Of a stretch of DNA of 64,000 nt, positions 60,101-64,000 are shown one piece after another. Position 1 is the first letter of the stretch; each line of letters starts with the position of its first letter. A model generated the notes under the pieces. The model searched no databases and was not told the DNA's origin. It worked only from the letters and a program-made list of their open reading frames with translations. The translations under genes were made by a program, and so were the position numbers. This stretch comes from Chalciporus piperatus (Eukaryota > Basidiomycota > Agaricomycetes > Boletales > Boletaceae), in assembly GCA_038093975.1 (NCBI GenBank), contig JBBPTG010000088.1:48800-112799 (forward strand). Reading direction: 5' to 3'.

Positions 60101-61447
60101 TGTCGAAATCGCGTCTTGTTACAACTTGCGTCGAAGTACGGCCGACCGAGAAACCTTGCAGAGCGAGTGTGAGGTTGTGAGTGGAGAAATGGGAGCTGCG
60201 GAGGTACAAGGAGGTCTAAGGAGGCACTGCTCCAAGAGCACTCCAAGACAAACTTCCAAGACAAATGATCGACGAGGCTACGTCACCGGACTGGTCGGCT
60301 TTGAAACAAACGAACTGCGGATTGACCGTCGGTTCTGTTTGGAACATTGGCCTCGCCGATTACTTGTAACTTACTGGACACAATGATCCCGGATGGGGGC
60401 GCTCCTTGATCCAGTACCACTACCTGCTCGTGTTTTCCCACGGTTCAGTTCGCGGTAGAGGAGGGCCATTCAAATGCACAACGCACAGCAAGTCCTCAGC
60501 GACTCGCATACTCGCATTCGATGGTCAAGACAGCACGCCCCGCTGCTCAACGAGTCCTCCCTTAGCAAAGGAGGCGAACGTGTCGCTTGGATGCGCTCGT
60601 TGAAGTCTGTACCTGCAACCCATGGCCAAGTCCTCCCTTGGCAAAGGAGGTTAAAGTATCGTTTGGACACGCTTGGCGACGGTGAAGCTCAACCGACTCA
60701 AAACTACTACGGAAGGGAGTCCTCCCTTAGTGAAGGAGGTTCGCAGTGGCATTAGTCGCGCTCTGCCGTGTCCGAAATGACAGTAAACTACGACGGGTGA
60801 GTACTTTCTTAATCGTTGTGCTTGTCACCTGGCCCGTTTTTTTTAGTCGTGCGCGCGCGGCTGTCTAGGTCCCACAGCCGTTCGTTCGGTCGTCGCTAGT
60901 GGTCGGGGAGCTAGACGTTAAACCCGCTGAGCCCTCCCTTAGTAAAGGAGGTTTGCAGAAGCACTAGCTTCACTCGGTCGAAGGGGTGGTCACCATGCTA
61001 TTCACGATGCTGTCACCACGGTCTCATGCCAAGTCCCGTAAAAGGGTGTCCCTGGTGGACATAGGCTTCGTAACAGGGGGGAATCGGGTTCTAAAAACCA
61101 TCCGAGACCAACATGGTCAAAGGACACCCTCGGCCTCGTCGTCACTGCACTGTAGCTTGCTACAATGTACATGGTGAGGTGGTTAGTCGGATTTGATCAC
61201 ACTTCTGGCGAGGCAGTGGACTTTTACTAGATTGCGGATCCGTACGTAGTTCCTGTTTGGGTTCTACAAACGAAGCACTAGTAAGGGAACGGGAAGCTCT
61301 AGTTCGAAGTCGTGACTCGAACGGGGTGGGCTGTGGCATACATAGGTAGTCCCTTTGTGTGGCCTGAGAGGACAAAATCCCCTGCCGGTTGGCTTTAAGT
61401 TTCACAAGAACTGGCTAGCTCATGTTGTTTCCATGAGACACTTTGTA
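60101..61447. other. Repeat-bearing non-coding region before the LINE
   Basis: Promoter of the protease, then about 1 kb with four degenerate palindromic units and a GGCTGT...ACAGCC hairpin around 60860. No supported gene. The stretch from about 61000 may belong to other decayed mobile DNA. Confidence 0.45.
60556..60951 (+). repeat. Four dispersed imperfect-palindrome units
   Basis: Nineteen-base units of the form CCTCCCTTAGYRAAGGAGG occur at 60556-60574, 60632-60650 (TTGG variant), 60721-60739 and 60933-60951. Each can fold as CCTCC/GGAGG. The flanks of units 1 and 2, and of units 3 and 4, also resemble each other, with mainly C/T and G/A differences. Confidence 0.75.
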
Positions 61448-64000
61448 GTGGTGGGTCTTGCAAGAGCACCCTTTGCTTGGGCTATGGAAAGCGCTACACG
61501 AGGAACACATCAAAAACTCTAAAATGAACAAACCATCATTCGACATCTCATTCTGCCTAACCCAGGTATTCAACAACATCCAGACACAAGGAACTGACCC
61601 GTCCACCAACTTCTCGATAGGATGGATGTGCCCCCTCTTCAAGAAAAAGGACAGAACGAAAATAGAAAACTATAGGCCCATCACGCTGCTAAATACAGAC
61701 TACAAAATAATGACGAAAGCGCTAGCAACACAAATAGCCAAGCACGCCTGCACGCTCCTCCACCCAGACCAAACCGGTTTTGTACCAACGAGATCTATAT
61801 TCGACCCTATACGACTAGCAGAAACAATGTGCACGTACGCCGACTACATGGAAGTGAATGGTGCCATAGTAGCCCTAGACCAAGAAAAAGCATACGACAA
61901 AATAGATCACAAATACCTAATAGACACACTGAGAACTTTCCGTCTCCCCGAACTCTTCATATTCACTGTCGAGACACTATACAAAAACGCATACACAGAA
62001 ATAATGATTAACGGGGTACGAAGCAAACCCTACCGAGTAACAAGAGGAGTACGCCAAGGCGACCCCCTATCCTGCCTTCTCTTCGACCTAGCAATAGAAC
62101 CGCTAGCGGCGACCATACGAAACTCACCTGACCTAACCGGTTTTAACATCCCCGGTGTCAACAAAAAAGTAATTGTAAATCTATACGCCGACGACACGAC
62201 CGTCTATCTGTCTGAAACGGACAAATACAACACCCTAGAAACGATCCTCCAGACATGGTGTAGAGCGTCAGGAGCAAAGTTTAATCTAGAAAAAACAGAA
62301 ATCATACCAATAGGAACAAAACCCCACAGAGAGAGAATAGTGGCCACACGGCGACTCCACCCCGACGACCAACCGCTAACCCAAGGAATAAAAATAGCAA
62401 CCGACGGGAACCCAACCCGCATCCTAGGGGCATGGATTGGGAACGAGATGGAACAGGCGCAACCATGGAGCCCAATAATAGACAAAATCAAAGATGCCCT
62501 AGACAGATGGGCAGAAACAAGACCCACGCTAGACGCGAAACGACTAATAATCCAAATGTTAGTAGGCGGAATGACCCAATTCTTGACAAAAGCGCAAGGA
62601 ATGCCCAACACAGTGGTAAAATCCTTGCAACGGATCACGCAAAGCTTCCTCTGGGACGGCGGCCGAACCCCCCCAGGCATGAGCCAAGCACAACTGACAA
62701 AACCAAAGAGTCTAGGAGGTATAAACCTACTAGACATTGACGCCCGGAATCAGGCCATAGACTTGACGTGGCTAAGAACATACCTAGACCTGTCGCCAAC
62801 ACGCCCAACGTGGGCCTTCGTCACAGACGCTATAATCAATAATGTCAACAAAAACGGAATACAGAACCTACAGGACATCAACACCTTCCTAACAACCACC
62901 CGCCCGTCAGGACGCCAACCAAGGACCGGGAAACAAATACCAAGGGCAGTAGCATCACTACTCCAAACCGCCAGAAAACATAAACTCACCTTCGCCCCCC
63001 GGAAACTGTCAAAATCCCTAAAAAGACAACTACCAGCGTGGTACCATGTAGGAGTCCCACCTAACCAGTACCATAAAGGACGAAATGCATGCCTGAAGAA
63101 TAAACACAAGGCCGCCTACATCAGGGACCTGATAAAAATAAGTAAAAGACTAACCCGGCACGACACGAAGCATAACCCAGGGACATACTGCACATGCAAG
63201 CACTGTTGTAAAGACCGACGAGCAGGCTGCACCGACCCACATAGATGCGCCGCAATAGCCAGAGACATTGTTGGGAACCTAGCCACACTGTTTGACCCAT
63301 ACGAACATCCCGTGAAAGATAACTTAACACTTACGCATCGACGAAAAGAAAAGAACCAAGCTGCACGAATTGATAAAGGGGACGAAGTTGTATTCGACCC
63401 GACAATAACGGCCCGAGGATCACTGGACGAATGCTTCAGAGTTCTCCTAGACACAATAAACGAGCCGCTGGAACCAGCATACCGAATACAAAACCCACGA
63501 CCAGAACGAGGACAGGAGATAGAACCGCTAATAGCATACACAGACGGATCGTGTATAAAAAACGGAAAGCTAGACGCAGCGTGCGGCGCTGGAGTATGGA
63601 TCGGAGAACAACACCCACTGAACAGCGCGATAAGAGTCCCTGGACCCGACCAATCTAACCAAACCGGAGAAATCGCTGCGATCGTAAGAACACTACAAAT
63701 CGTAGACCCAACGATACCACTCACAATAGTCACAGACTCACGCTACGCGATGGATGGCCTGACAAAACACCTCAAAGACTGGGAGGGGAAAGGCTGGATA
63801 GGCGTAAGCAACAAAGAATGGTTTAAATCAGCGGCATACCACCTACGCCGGAGAACGGCCCCTACGCACTTCAAATGGACAAAAGGTCACTCAGGAGACG
63901 AAGGAAATGAGCAAGCAGACAGACTGGCAAACGAAGGAGCGAAGAAAGAACGCCAAGATGACATAGACCTCACGGTCCCGGACAACTTCCAGGCACAAGG
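61448..64000 (+). mobile_element. Non-LTR retrotransposon (LINE), 5'-truncated, runs off window
   Basis: RT and RNase H coding sequence without an upstream endonuclease domain. RT homology begins abruptly near 61480 (LWKALHEEH), just after an in-frame TAG at 61445-61447, so the 5' end has been lost. No stop occurs from there to the window edge. 5' truncation is the normal outcome of target-primed reverse transcription. Confidence 0.85.
61448..64000 (+). CDS. LINE reverse transcriptase-RNase H, partial at both ends
   Basis: One frame of about 850 codons, open at the right edge; the first ATG is at 61524. RT motifs: IGWMCPLFKKKDRTKIENY, RPITLLNTDYKIMTKALA, QTGFVPTRSIFD, IVALDQEKAYDKIDHKYL (motif A), TRGVRQGDPLSCLLFDLAI (motif B), VNLYADDTTVYLS (motif C, YADD), SGAKFNLEKTEII. 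Later there is a Cys/His cluster (YCTCKHCCKDRRAGC) and an RNase H domain: IAYTDGSCIKNG, QTGEIAAIV, TIVTDSRYAMDGL, HFKWTKGHSGDEGNEQADRL, supplying the D-E-D-D residues. Codon use is strongly biased to A at the third position (CTA, ATA, GTA, ACA, CCA, GGA), unlike every neighbouring gene. Missing from the left are the endonuclease and the first RT motifs. Confidence 0.9.

Noticed and set aside
62204..63733. Long open frames on the minus strand (about 120-205 codons) opposite the LINE ORF
   Set aside because: They are produced by the codon bias of the LINE sense strand; translations are low-complexity and match no family, whereas the sense frame has all RT and RNase H motifs.

Overview
The window is nuclear DNA of a filamentous basidiomycete, most likely a mushroom-forming agaricomycete. 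Genes are compact and broken by many 50-70 nt introns. The two histone H3 genes and two H4 genes all carry introns. F-box and MFS families are expanded, and the transposons (an Ngaro-type DIRS retroelement, a pogo/Fot1-type DNA transposon, a LINE) are typical of that group. I saw no prokaryotic or viral features, no CRISPR array and no convincing tRNA or rRNA gene. All exon structures below were read by eye from splice signals and family motifs.

Layout. 1-10.7 kb: 3' end of an Sds3-like Sin3/HDAC subunit gene, an HDDC2-type 5'-nucleotidase, an MFS transporter (minus), an RTC4-domain protein and a dienelactone hydrolase. 11.2-20.4 kb: two tandem F-box-type paralogues. The first is split by a structurally complete 5.5-kb Ngaro element (Gag with zinc knuckle, RT/RNase H, tyrosine recombinase, split direct repeats A1...B1-A2-B2). 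The second has an in-frame stop and two apparent GC donors. 20.7-23.8 kb: a complete pogo-type element with 24-bp perfect terminal repeats and a TA target duplication. It sits inside the heat-shock-element cluster of the small HSP gene that follows.

24.8-42.6 kb: housekeeping genes. These are a flavin-reductase-like protein, DNA polymerase alpha (POL1) divergent from the mitochondrial Hsp70 escort ZIM17, a second MFS transporter, a minus-strand protein I do not recognise, an F-box/LRR protein divergent from a 17-exon SIR2 deacetylase with 7-, 9- and 12-nt microexons, and a KEI1-type IPC synthase subunit. 42.8-58.0 kb: two divergent H3-H4 pairs in inverted orientation, near-identical through introns and the shared promoter. 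They flank a 3-kb region I cannot explain, NUP85, a small Cys-rich three-exon gene, an F-BAR/RhoGAP protein and an F-box protein. 58.3-60.1 kb: a GPI-type aspartic protease. 60.5-61.0 kb: degenerate palindromic repeats. 61.4 kb to the end: a 5'-truncated LINE with intact RT and RNase H that runs off the window.

The host genes are ordinary chromatin, replication, nuclear-pore, transport and sphingolipid functions and do not form a pathway cluster. The biology most worth attention is the recent transposon activity (Ngaro in an F-box gene, pogo in a heat-shock promoter), the apparent concerted evolution of the histone pairs together with their unusual H3 tail, and the microexon-rich SIR2 gene.
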